Both the position numbers and the translations under genes were made by a program. Source: Desulfoferula sp040751985 (GTDB taxonomy: Bacteria; Desulfobacterota; Desulfarculia; Desulfarculales; Desulfarculaceae). From it: a DNA stretch of 64,000 nt. The stretch spans positions 115,924-179,923 of the forward strand of contig JBFMFU010000065.1 of assembly GCA_040751985.1 (NCBI GenBank), written 5' to 3'. Every line of letters starts with the position of its first letter. Position 1 is the first letter of the stretch. Below, piece by piece: positions 41,546-50,725 of this stretch. The notes below the pieces were generated by a model. That model saw nothing but the letters and a program-made list of their open reading frames with translations, had not been told where the DNA came from and made no database searches.

Positions 41546-42313
41546 GTGGAGCCGATCCTGACCACCAAGGACCTGTCGCGGCACTTCGGCGGCGTGCTGG
41601 CCGTGAACCTGGTGAGCCTGAGCGTCTACAACCGCCAGGTGCACTCCATCATCGGGCCCAACGGCGCCGGCAAGACCACCCTGATCAACGTCATCACCGG
41701 CCGCCTGGGCGCCAGCGACGGCCAGGTGCTCTACCAGGGCCGGGACATCACCCACCGGCCGGTGCACGAGCGGGTGCGCCTGGGCATCAGCCGCACCTTC
41801 CAGATCACCAGCATCTTCATGGGCCTGAGCGTGCAGGAGAACGTGCGCATCGCCGTGCAGAGCCACCTGGGCGGCTCCTGGAGCATCTTCAAGGCCCGCA
41901 GCGGCCTGAGCGAGGTCAACGCCAAGACCCAGGCCATCCTGGAGCGGGTGGGGCTCACCGACGTGCTCCGTCAGCCGGCCAACTCCCTGGCCCACGGCGA
42001 CCAGCGGGTGCTGGAGGTGGCCATCGCCCTGGCCGGCGACCCCAAGGTGCTGCTCTTGGATGAGCCGGCCGCGGGCATGAGCCCGGCCGAGACCGACCAG
42101 ATAAGCGAGCTCATCTCCGCCCTGGGCAAGGAGATGGCCGTGGTGCTGGTGGAGCACGACATGGAAGTGGTGATGAAGATCAGCGAACACATCACCGTGC
42201 TGCACCAGGGCGGCGTCATCGCCCGGGGCACGCCCCGGGAGATCGCCAGCGACAAGCAGGTGCGCGACGCCTACCTGGGCGGCGACCAGTGGGCGCCCCT
42301 GACCAGCGTATAG
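41546..42313 (+). CDS. ABC transporter ATPase LivG-type
   Basis: A 255-residue ATPase. Walker A GPNGAGKTT, Walker B VLLLDEPAAGMSP and H-loop LVEHDMEVVM are standard for LivG. The ABC signature reads LAHGDQR and not LSGGQ; the LivG group commonly departs from consensus here (LSYGQQR), so it is probably functional. GTG start seven bases after the LivM stop. Confidence 0.92.
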   Translation: MEPILTTKDLSRHFGGVLAVNLVSLSVYNRQVHSIIGPNGAGKTTLINVITGRLGASDGQVLYQGRDITHRPVHERVRLGISRTFQITSIFMGLSVQENVRIAVQSHLGGSWSIFKARSGLSEVNAKTQAILERVGLTDVLRQPANSLAHGDQRVLEVAIALAGDPKVLLLDEPAAGMSPAETDQISELISALGKEMAVVLVEHDMEVVMKISEHITVLHQGGVIARGTPREIASDKQVRDAYLGGDQWAPLTSV

Positions 42314-42322
42314 GGAGCCTGT

Positions 42323-43027
<705 letters not shown>

Positions 43028-43067
43028 CCGCCGGCCTTTTGCCGGCGTCGCAGGCGAGGAGGAAGCC

Positions 43068-44081
43068 GTGAACCTCAAAGAGCGTTTCTTAAACCGCCTC
43101 CAGGGCAAGGAGGTGGACAAGACCCCGGTGGGCTGCACCACCACCTACGCCGTGGTGGCCTTTGGCCAGGCCTGCGGCTATCAGCGGCCCCAGGCCGACA
43201 CCGACCCCGTGGCCATGGCCGAGTGGGCCCTGACCGGCCCCAAGGAGGCGGGCTGGGAGTGGGTCAAGGCCATGGGCTGGGACATCATCGGCATCTCTGA
43301 GGCCCTGGGCGTGGAGCTGGGCGCCCCCACTCCCGAGACGCAGTACTACGTCAAGGGACACCCCTTTGCCGAGAGCCTGGACGGCCTGGACTTCCCTGCC
43401 GACTTCCTGAGCCGCGGCCGCTTCCCGGTGTTCAAGGAGCAGTTCAAGATCCTCAAGGACCGGGTGGGCGAGGACATGGTGGTCTTCGGCGAGACCGAGG
43501 GCGCCTTCACCGCCGCGGCCAACCTGGTGGGCACCGAGAGCTTCATGAAGTGGTGCTTCAAGGCCCCGGACAAGGTGGACCAGGTGCTACAGGTCACCAA
43601 GGAGGCGGCGGTGGCCGCGGCCAACTTCGCCTTTGACCAGGGCGCGGACTACTACGTCTTCGCCGAGCCCACCAGCGGCCCGGCGCTGCTATCGCCGCGC
43701 ATGTACAAGAAGATCGTGCTGCCCCTGGAGCAGGAGATCATCAAGCGGGTCAAGGGACCGGTGGTGCTGCACATCTGCGCCAACACCGACAGCATCATCG
43801 ACATGATGTGCGACACCGGCGCCGTGGGTATCAGCATCGAAGAGAAGGCCAATATGAAGGCCGCCGCCGAGATCGCCCACGCCAAGGGGGTCAAGGTCTT
43901 CGGCAACGTGGCCACGGCCACCACCCTGTTCAACGGCACCCCCGAGGCCTGCTACGCCGAGTCCAGGCAGGCCCTGGAGAACGGCACCGACTTCCTCTGC
44001 CCCGGCTGCGGGGTGGCCCCGCCCTCCCCGGTGGAGAACCTGCGGCAGCTAAAGAAGGCCCGGGACGACTACTTCGCTTAG
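43068..44081 (+). CDS. MtaA/CmuA-type (UroD-fold) methyltransferase
   Basis: A 337-residue protein of the uroporphyrinogen-decarboxylase superfamily, in the corrinoid-methyltransferase branch. The zinc ligands can be seen as VVLHICANTD near 232 and CPGCG near 313. Enzymes of this branch either move methyl groups between a corrinoid protein and a thiol, or (as MtvB in acetogens) demethylate the substrate onto the corrinoid protein. GAGGAGG precedes the GTG at 43068. With MtrH, a second UroD-type protein, a corrinoid protein and RACo encoded downstream, a substrate-specific demethylase role is the likelier one. A strong terminator-like hairpin follows. Confidence 0.85.
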   Translation: MNLKERFLNRLQGKEVDKTPVGCTTTYAVVAFGQACGYQRPQADTDPVAMAEWALTGPKEAGWEWVKAMGWDIIGISEALGVELGAPTPETQYYVKGHPFAESLDGLDFPADFLSRGRFPVFKEQFKILKDRVGEDMVVFGETEGAFTAAANLVGTESFMKWCFKAPDKVDQVLQVTKEAAVAAANFAFDQGADYYVFAEPTSGPALLSPRMYKKIVLPLEQEIIKRVKGPVVLHICANTDSIIDMMCDTGAVGISIEEKANMKAAAEIAHAKGVKVFGNVATATTLFNGTPEACYAESRQALENGTDFLCPGCGVAPPSPVENLRQLKKARDDYFA

Positions 44082-44104
44082 CCCTAAGCGCCGTTGATTC
44101 ACCC

Positions 44105-44138
44105 CGCCCCCGCCGGCCCTCCGGCGGGGGCGTTGTTT
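44105..44138 (+). terminator. Rho-independent-type terminator
   Basis: CGCCCCCGCCGG (44105-44116) pairs perfectly with CCGGCGGGGGCG (44121-44132) around a four-base loop and is followed by ttgttt. It would end or attenuate the transcript that starts at or before the aldehyde dehydrogenase and importer genes. Confidence 0.75.
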
Positions 44139-44168
44139 GGGCCCGGCCATCGGGCTATAGTGCAGGCC

Positions 44169-45221
44169 ATGGAGCAACCGACCAAGATAGCCTTCCTGGG
44201 CGCGGCCCTGGACTGCGACGAGCGCCAGGAGGCCCTGGACGAGAAGCTGGACAGCCTGGGCCTGGGCGGCGACCCCTACCCCCGGGTCATGGAGCTGATC
44301 CGGGCCGAGGTGGACCCGGCCCGCTGGACCGAGGCCGGCCGCCTGGAGGTGCCGGCCTGGCTCTTGCCCGGCCCGCCGCCCGAGGCCGCCGACCAGCTCA
44401 GCGTCGAGTCCATGGTGCGCTTCATCGACCAGGGCGGCTGTTGGGACGCGGCCACGGAGGTGGGCCGCCTGGCCGACGGGGCCTGGCCGGCCGCGCCCTG
44501 CCTGATCGCCGTGGACCACAGCCTGGCCGGCGGGGTCATGGCCGCCCTGGGCGCGCGCCTGGGGCCGGAGAACCTGTCGGTGCTGGTGGCCGACAGCCAC
44601 ACCGACGCCATACCCATGGCCGCCCTGGCCGGGGCCATCGCCTACGACCAGGCCACCAACCCGGCCTCGGTCTACGACCCGGACGACCCCTATCTGCGGG
44701 ACCGGCCCGAATCCTACAACGCCAGCAGCTTCCTGCGCCACCTCTTGGACCAGGGCCTGATCCTGCCCCAGAACCTGTATCTGCTGGGCCTGGGCGACTG
44801 GCCGCCCAAGCAGGCCTTCCGCAGCAAGGACCCCCGCCTGGCCGCCTACACCCAGGCCTACAGCCGCCTGAAGCAGGCCGGGGTGGGGCTGGTGACCAAG
44901 GCCGACCTGGCCGCGGGCAGCCAGAAGCTCAAGGCCCTGCTGCGGCGCATCCAGACGCCGTATCTCTACGTGTCCCTGGACCTGGACCTGGGGGCCGGCG
45001 CGGCCCTGGACGGGGTGCGCTTCCAGGACCGCATTGGCCTGGGCGAGCGCCAGCTCTACGCCCTGGCCGCCCTGGTGCGCGGGGTGCTGGGCATGGGCGC
45101 GGCCCTGGCCGGCCTGGATGTCTGCGAGTTCAACACCCGCCGGGCCGGGGCCGACCGCACCTACCGCATCGCGGCCAACCTCATCGAGATCATCGCCTTC
45201 GGCCAGCCGCCCCGCCCCTGA
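44169..45221 (+). CDS. Arginase/agmatinase-fold (ureohydrolase-like) protein
   Basis: A 350-residue protein with the two-metal ligand pattern of ureohydrolases: VDHSLAGG (first His), ADSHTD (Asp-x-His-x-Asp) and SLDLDL (Asp-x-Asp), in the right order, plus a C-terminal GLDVCEFN like the VVEVNP strand of agmatinases. The usual GGDHS is altered to AVDHS and the post-SxDxD region (DP.. in agmatinase) is changed, so the substrate is probably not arginine or agmatine. The ATG at 44169 lacks a strong ribosome site. It sits between two methyltransferase-related units behind a terminator, and its relation to them is unclear. Confidence 0.65.
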   Translation: MEQPTKIAFLGAALDCDERQEALDEKLDSLGLGGDPYPRVMELIRAEVDPARWTEAGRLEVPAWLLPGPPPEAADQLSVESMVRFIDQGGCWDAATEVGRLADGAWPAAPCLIAVDHSLAGGVMAALGARLGPENLSVLVADSHTDAIPMAALAGAIAYDQATNPASVYDPDDPYLRDRPESYNASSFLRHLLDQGLILPQNLYLLGLGDWPPKQAFRSKDPRLAAYTQAYSRLKQAGVGLVTKADLAAGSQKLKALLRRIQTPYLYVSLDLDLGAGAALDGVRFQDRIGLGERQLYALAALVRGVLGMGAALAGLDVCEFNTRRAGADRTYRIAANLIEIIAFGQPPRP

Positions 45222-45279
45222 GCGCGGGATGCTAAGATAGGTTCATGACTGGTGCGCCCATATGTGCGGGGGGCCTATT

Positions 45280-47649
45280 ATGCCCGGCCATGAGCTGATC
45301 TGGCTGGGCCCGGACCCGGCCGGCCCCCTGGCCACCCTGCGCCAGGCCTTCGGGCCCCAGGCGGTGCGGTCCCTGGCCGAGCCGCAGGCGGTGCTGGAGC
45401 TGCTGGCCGCCCAGCCCGGACGCTTCGGGGTGCTGGCCGTGGCGGCCGGGGCTGCGCCCCAGCCGGCGGACTGGCTCACGGAGGTCAAGCGCCTCTGCCC
45501 GGACCTGGAGGTGGTGCTCTTGGGCCGGGTGGGTGGGTGGTCCGGCCTGCCCCGCCGCCTCTGGCCCCTGTGCCTGCCGGCGGATGTAAGCCCCCAGGAC
45601 CTGGTGGCCGGGGTGGCCAAGCTCCGCGAGCTGGCCGAGCTGCGCCGCGACCAGGCCAAGCAGGGCCAGGCGCTGGCCGGCCGCCTGGCCGTGGCCCGGC
45701 GCAACGTGGAGGCGGCCCTGGGGCTCCTCTATCGCACCATGGGCGTGGGCATCGTCACCGTGCGCCGCGACGGCTTCGTGGCCTTCTACGACAGCGAGGT
45801 GCGCCGCCTCACCGGCTCGGCCCCGGCCGAGCTGAGCCGGGTGGGGGACTGGCTAAAAAACCTGGCCGCGGACCCGGCCCAGGCCGCCGAGGTGCTGGCC
45901 GCCCTGGACCAGGCCTGGTCCGGCGGCGGCCGCCGCGAGCTGTCCCTGACCCTGGCCCATCCCGACGGCGCCGGCCGCACCCTGTCCTTGAGCCTCATGC
46001 TCTTGGTGGGTGACCAGGGCGACCCCCGGCAGTTGGTGCTGGTCTTCAGCGACCCCAGCGACCGCGCCGCGGCCCTGGAGTACGAGCGCCTGCTGGCCGC
46101 CCCCACCCTGGCCGCCTACGTGTACTACCCCGAGCGCGGCTTTGCCCGCCTGACGCCAGCCGCCCTGGAGCTGATCAACCAGGCCTTTGACCTGGCGCTG
46201 ACCCCGGCCCAGGTCCTGGGCCGGCGGCCCGAGGAGCTGCCCCTGCCCCCCGAGGCCGCCCGGCGCTGGCAGGAGCTTCTGGGCCTGGCCGTGGCCGGCC
46301 AGGCGGCTGGCTCGCCGCCGCCCCTGGGCCTGCCAGGACAGCGCATCCTGCGCCACGCGGCCCTGGCCCCGGTGGAGCGCGAGGTGGAGGGGCCGGGCGT
46401 GGTGGCCCTGCTCGGGCGCCGGCCGGAGCTGGCCGAGGCGGCCGCGGCTATGCCCGGCGGCCTGGCCGGCCTGGCCCTGGCCTCCCTGCCCACGCCCCTG
46501 ATCCTCTTGGAGGCCGTGCGCGGCGAGGGCCGCGAGGTGGAGGACTTCATCGTGGCCGGCGTGAACCCGGCCGCCTGGCGGCTACTGGGCCGGCTGGATT
46601 TCTTCCGCCCCCAGATGCGCCTGGCCGAGCTGCTGCCCGACCCGGCCGCCCAGGGCCGGCTCTTCGCCGAGGCCCTGCGCCTGACCGAGGAGGGCGGCCA
46701 GGCCCGCCTGGAGATGGGCCTGCGGCCCCAGGGCGCCCGCTCGGGCAGCCGGCTCATCTCCCTGTGGCTGGGCAAGGTGGGCGACGGCGTGGCCGTGCTC
46801 ATGGAGGACGTGGGCCTGCAGCGGGAGCAGGAGCAGCGCCAGAAGCTCTACCGCCACGTCTTCGGCCACATGCAGGAGGCCATCATCGTCACGGACCTGG
46901 CCGGCCTGATCATCGACTGGAACCCGGCCAGTGAGCGCATGTTCGGCTACGCCAAGGACCAGGTGCTGGGCCAGGACACCCGCCTCTTGGTGCCGCCCAG
47001 CCGCAGCCGCGAGCTGGGCCAGTACGGGGCCCGGGTGCTCAAGGAGGGCAATGTCTGGAAGGGCGAGTACGAGTTCGTGCGCCAGGACGGCTCCCGGGGC
47101 ATCGCCTCCACGGTGCTGGCGGTGCTTAAGGACGACGAGGGCCGGGCCTACGGCACCGTGGGCCTCAGCCGCGACGTCACCGCCGAGCGCCGCCTGCAGG
47201 AAAACCTGTCCCTGCAAAGCCGCGAGTTGCAGGAGAAGAACATCGCCCTCAACACCCTACTCCGCCACGCCGAGGAAGAGCGCCTGCGGGCCTGCCAGCA
47301 GGTGGCCGCGGACCTGGCCCAGCGCATCACCCAGCGCCTGCAGCAGATCCTGGACCACGTGGAAACCCCGGACATGGTGCGGGACCTGGCCGGGCTGCTG
47401 CTCAGTGACCTGGGCCGGCGGCCCGAGGGCGCCCTGGACCCCACCGACCCCACCCTGGCCCTGAGCGAGAAGGAGCTGGAGGTGGCCCGCCTGATCCGGG
47501 CCGGCAAGTCCAGCGAGCAGATCGCGCTCTTGCTGGGCAAGAGCCTGGACACCATCCGCCTGCAGCGCATATCCATCCGCAAAAAACTGGGCCTGACCCG
47601 CAGGGACCGCAACCTGGCCAACTATCTGAATAAGCTGGACGTTATCTAG
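45280..47649 (+). CDS. Multi-PAS LuxR-type transcriptional regulator with degenerate receiver-like N-terminus
   Basis: A 789-residue cytoplasmic regulator. Residues 1-125 look like a receiver fold without phospho-acceptor motifs (LIWLGPDPAG..., DLEVVLLGR), then three or four PAS-like segments, the clearest at about 515-640 (HVFGHMQEAIIVTDLAGLIIDWNPASERMFGY to VGLSRDVTAERRLQ), a coiled coil, and a LuxR helix-turn-helix (LSEKELEVARLIRAGKSSEQIALLLGKS, about 725-785). The coil plus HTH resembles the PAS-LuxR protein at 5.9 kb. ATG-45280 follows GGGGGG. It is probably the activator of the methyltransferase genes that begin 163 bases downstream. Confidence 0.85.
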   Translation: MPGHELIWLGPDPAGPLATLRQAFGPQAVRSLAEPQAVLELLAAQPGRFGVLAVAAGAAPQPADWLTEVKRLCPDLEVVLLGRVGGWSGLPRRLWPLCLPADVSPQDLVAGVAKLRELAELRRDQAKQGQALAGRLAVARRNVEAALGLLYRTMGVGIVTVRRDGFVAFYDSEVRRLTGSAPAELSRVGDWLKNLAADPAQAAEVLAALDQAWSGGGRRELSLTLAHPDGAGRTLSLSLMLLVGDQGDPRQLVLVFSDPSDRAAALEYERLLAAPTLAAYVYYPERGFARLTPAALELINQAFDLALTPAQVLGRRPEELPLPPEAARRWQELLGLAVAGQAAGSPPPLGLPGQRILRHAALAPVEREVEGPGVVALLGRRPELAEAAAAMPGGLAGLALASLPTPLILLEAVRGEGREVEDFIVAGVNPAAWRLLGRLDFFRPQMRLAELLPDPAAQGRLFAEALRLTEEGGQARLEMGLRPQGARSGSRLISLWLGKVGDGVAVLMEDVGLQREQEQRQKLYRHVFGHMQEAIIVTDLAGLIIDWNPASERMFGYAKDQVLGQDTRLLVPPSRSRELGQYGARVLKEGNVWKGEYEFVRQDGSRGIASTVLAVLKDDEGRAYGTVGLSRDVTAERRLQENLSLQSRELQEKNIALNTLLRHAEEERLRACQQVAADLAQRITQRLQQILDHVETPDMVRDLAGLLLSDLGRRPEGALDPTDPTLALSEKELEVARLIRAGKSSEQIALLLGKSLDTIRLQRISIRKKLGLTRRDRNLANYLNKLDVI

Positions 47650-47666
47650 TTCAGCCCCGCCCCGCG

Positions 47667-47694
47667 TAGACTTCATTAGACTTTATATAGACTT
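47667..47694 (+). promoter_or_regulatory. Triple direct repeat TAGACTT upstream of mtrH-like gene
   Basis: TAGACTT occurs at 47667-47673, 47677-47683 and 47688-47694, with start-to-start spacings of 10 and 11 bases, one face of the helix. It lies in the AT-rich patch of the 163-base gap between the PAS-LuxR gene and the MtrH gene, overlapping possible -10/-35 hexamers. It is a good candidate operator for the neighbouring regulator. Confidence 0.5.
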
Positions 47695-47812
47695 GACTGC
47701 CGTAGCCAGACAAGATCACTATGACTTTACGCTGCGGCGCCCCAGACAACCCTGACCCGTCCCGCCTGCCCCGGGCCGCCGCGGTCAAATCTAAGCTTAA
47801 GGGAGTGAGGAC

Positions 47813-48763
47813 ATGTTCCGTTTCCAGACCGAGCAGCAGGTTTGCCAGATCGGCGGGGTGAAGCTGGGCGGCCAGCCGGGCCAGTACCCCACCGTGGTCT
47901 GCCCCTCCATCTTCCAGAAGGGCGACCGGGTCTTCGAGGGGGCCAAGCGCAAGGAGGGCTTCAACCAAGAGCGCGCCACCCAGATAATCCGCGCCGCCGA
48001 GAAGCTCTCGGCCGAGTCCGGGGTGCCGGTGATGGCCGACATCGTGGCCAACACCGCCGAGGAGTTCAAGACCTTCATCGACTTCTTCGTCAGCGCCACC
48101 GACATGCCCTTCTGCATCGACGCCTGGGTGATGAAGCCCAAGCTGGAGGGCGCGGCCTACTGCGCCGAGAAGGGCCTCTTGGACCGCATGTTCTACAACA
48201 GCCTCACGGTGTGGGAGCAGGACATCGCCACCGAGATCAAGGAGATTGCGGCCCTGGGCGTCAAGCACGTGCTCCTGGTGGCCTACGACATGGCCGACCA
48301 GATGCCCAGCGGCCGGGTCAGCGGCACCCAGAAGCTCCTGGACGCCATCGCGGCGGCTGGGGCCAAGTTCCAGAGCATCATGGTGGACACCTCGGTGATG
48401 AACGGCCCGGCCACCGGCCTCTGCTCCCTGGCCAACCGCCTCATCAAGGAGAAGTGGGGCTTCGTCACCGGCAGCGCGCCCTCTAACGGCTCCTACATGT
48501 GGAAGGCGGCCCGGGAGAAGTGGGGCTTCAAGGGCTGGGCCGGGGCCGACGCGGCCCTGGAGGGCCTGGCCTCCTGCCTGTACCACGACATCATCTTCAG
48601 CGGGCCCATGGCCGGGAGCGACCGGGTGATCCCGGCCGTGGCCATGGCCAACGCCTATCAGGCCACCATGGCCTTTGCCGAAACCAAAGCGCTGCCCGCC
48701 GAGCCCAGCCATCCCCTGTACCGGTGCTTCGGCGACTTCGTGGAGCAGCTCAAGGGCATGTAA
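47813..48763 (+). CDS. MtrH-family methyltetrahydrofolate:corrinoid methyltransferase
   Basis: A 316-residue TIM-barrel protein of the MtrH family (MtvA/MtoA group). Recognisable parts are FRFQTEQQVCQIGGVKLGGQPGQYPTVV at the N-terminus, GVPVMADIVANTAEEF, and VTGSAPSNGSYMWK. In non-methanogens these enzymes carry methyl from the methylated corrinoid protein to tetrahydrofolate, feeding the Wood-Ljungdahl pathway. AGGGAGTGAGG precedes the ATG. It starts the unit MtrH, UroD-type methyltransferase, corrinoid protein, RACo. Confidence 0.92.
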   Translation: MFRFQTEQQVCQIGGVKLGGQPGQYPTVVCPSIFQKGDRVFEGAKRKEGFNQERATQIIRAAEKLSAESGVPVMADIVANTAEEFKTFIDFFVSATDMPFCIDAWVMKPKLEGAAYCAEKGLLDRMFYNSLTVWEQDIATEIKEIAALGVKHVLLVAYDMADQMPSGRVSGTQKLLDAIAAAGAKFQSIMVDTSVMNGPATGLCSLANRLIKEKWGFVTGSAPSNGSYMWKAAREKWGFKGWAGADAALEGLASCLYHDIIFSGPMAGSDRVIPAVAMANAYQATMAFAETKALPAEPSHPLYRCFGDFVEQLKGM

Positions 48764-48826
48764 CACCTTTGCCGGCTTATGTCCGGCGGACATAGCGAGG
48801 GCCTTGGGCCCCAGGGAGGGCGAGAG

Positions 48827-49873
48827 ATGACCCCCAAGGAGAGGGTGCAGAAATTTTTCCGGCGCGAGCCCATCGACCAGATGCCCCTGTTCAGCGGCAT
48901 GGGCACCGTGACCATCCAGGCCATCGAGAAGATGCAGGTGCGCTTCGCCCAGGTGCACACCGACGCCGAGCTCATGGGCCGCTCGGCCATGGAGAGCGCC
49001 AAGCTGTGGGACTTCGACGGCGTGGTGGTGCCCTACGACATGTGCACCCCGGCCGAGGCCCTGGGCCGCGGCGTCACCCTGTACACCGACGTGGAGGGCA
49101 TCCTCTACCCCACGGTGCCCACCAAGTGGGCCACCATGGACGAGGTGAGCCTGCCCGCGGACTTCAGCGGCATCTTCGGCCAGGCCCGCATGCCGGTGGT
49201 GGACGGCGCCCTCAAGTACTGCCTGGGCTACGAGGGCGGCAAGTACGCGGTGGGCGGCTGGGTGCTGGGGCCCTTCACCCTGGCCGGCCAGGTGATCGAG
49301 CTGGACGTGCTACTCAAGGGCGTGGCCAAGGACAAGGAGCGCGTGGGGGCCTTCCTGGGCCGCATGACCGACCTGGTCATCGCCATGGCCCAGCACTACC
49401 AGTCCCTGGGCGTGGACTACATCACCATCCGCGAGATGGGCTCCGGCACCGACCTTCTCTCCCCGCGCATGTGGAAGAACCTGATCAAGCCCAACCTGGA
49501 GAAGGTCTTTGCCGCCCTCAGCGTGCCCTCGGTGAACCACATCTGCGGCAGCACCGACCTGATCGTGGAGATGATGGCCGACTGCGGGGCCACGGCGGTG
49601 AGCGTGGACCAGAAGAACAACATGGCCCAGACCCGGCAGAAGCTGGGCCAGGACGCCATCCTGCTGGGCAACTTCGACCCCTACAAGACCTTGGTGCAGA
49701 TGGAGGCCGACCAGGTGGAGCCGGTGATCAAGGCCTGCATCGACAACGGCGTGGACGCGGTCTGGCCCGGCTGCGACCTATGGCCGGACGTCAAGGCCGC
49801 CAACATGCAGGCCTACGTGGACGCGGTGCACAAGTACGGCGGCGCCCCTACTCCGGCAGTGGGCCGCCTGTAA
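48827..49873 (+). CDS. MtaA/CmuA-type (UroD-fold) methyltransferase, second copy
   Basis: A 348-residue UroD-fold methyltransferase. The zinc-site HICGSTD (about 238) and the later WPGCDLWP cysteine match the MtaA/MtbA/CmuA pattern. It is only distantly similar to the 43.1 kb protein, so the two probably have different substrates or roles (one substrate:corrinoid, one possibly accessory). GGGAGGGCGAG precedes the ATG at 48827; the in-frame ATG at 48779 is upstream of that ribosome site and is not used. The gene is 63 bases after MtrH and 73 before the corrinoid protein. Confidence 0.88.
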   Translation: MTPKERVQKFFRREPIDQMPLFSGMGTVTIQAIEKMQVRFAQVHTDAELMGRSAMESAKLWDFDGVVVPYDMCTPAEALGRGVTLYTDVEGILYPTVPTKWATMDEVSLPADFSGIFGQARMPVVDGALKYCLGYEGGKYAVGGWVLGPFTLAGQVIELDVLLKGVAKDKERVGAFLGRMTDLVIAMAQHYQSLGVDYITIREMGSGTDLLSPRMWKNLIKPNLEKVFAALSVPSVNHICGSTDLIVEMMADCGATAVSVDQKNNMAQTRQKLGQDAILLGNFDPYKTLVQMEADQVEPVIKACIDNGVDAVWPGCDLWPDVKAANMQAYVDAVHKYGGAPTPAVGRL

Positions 49874-49946
49874 TCAACGCCGCGCCGGCCATGGCCCCCC
49901 GGGCTGGCGCGAGAATAAAAATTCTTCGGGCAGGTGGAGGAGCGAG

Positions 49947-50624
49947 ATGAGCGAGGAGAGAGTCAAGGAGCTACTCAAGGAGCTCCATGAAGGCGTGGTG
50001 GAGTACGACGAGGAGCGGGTGGTGGCCGCCTCCAAGGCCGTGCTGGACGAGGGCCACAACGTCTACAACGCGGTGATGAACGGCCTGGCCTCGGGCATGG
50101 AGGAGGTGGGCGAGCTGTATGACCAGCAGGAGTACTTCGTGCCCGAGCTTCTGATGTGCGCCGACGCCCTCTACGCCGGCCTGGACATCCTCAAGCCCCA
50201 CATAGACCCGGCCGACGTGGGCACCACCGGCGCCAAGGGCCAGGTGGTCATCGGCAGCGTGCAGGGCGACGTGCACGACATCGGCAAGAACATCATCAAG
50301 ATGATGTTCGAGGTGGCCGGCTTCACGGTGCACGACCTGGGCCGCGACGTGCCCCTGGAGAAGTTCGTCGAGGAGCAGCTCAAGACCGACAGCGAGATCG
50401 TGGCCATGAGCGCCATGATGACCACCACCATGATGGGCATGAAGAAGGTGGTGGAGATGATCAAGGAAAAGAACCCCAACGTGAAGATCATGCTGGGCGG
50501 CGCCCCGGTGACCGGCGACATCGCCAACCTCTTCGGGGCCGACGGCTACGCCGAGAGCGCGGGCAACGCCGTGCAGGAGGCGGTGCGCATGGTGGCCCAG
50601 CTGCGCAAGCTGCAGAACCAGTAG
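49947..50624 (+). CDS. Methyltransferase corrinoid protein (MtbC/MtvC-like)
   Basis: A 225-residue B12-binding protein. The N-terminal helical cap (about 1-95) is followed by a Rossmann domain with the base-off/His-on motif GDVHDIGKN near 110, the MSAMMTTTM serine region and the LGGAPVT glycine pair. It carries the methyl group as methylcobalamin between the substrate methyltransferase and MtrH. GGAGGAGCGAG precedes the ATG. Confidence 0.95.
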   Translation: MSEERVKELLKELHEGVVEYDEERVVAASKAVLDEGHNVYNAVMNGLASGMEEVGELYDQQEYFVPELLMCADALYAGLDILKPHIDPADVGTTGAKGQVVIGSVQGDVHDIGKNIIKMMFEVAGFTVHDLGRDVPLEKFVEEQLKTDSEIVAMSAMMTTTMMGMKKVVEMIKEKNPNVKIMLGGAPVTGDIANLFGADGYAESAGNAVQEAVRMVAQLRKLQNQ

Positions 50625-50725
50625 CGCTATCCAGCCGGGCGGGCGCGGCCTGCCCGGCCCCTTGCCCTTTGCCGCCGGGCGCCGGCCTCCGGCGCCGGGG
50701 AGCGGTCTGAACCAGGAGAGAACCC

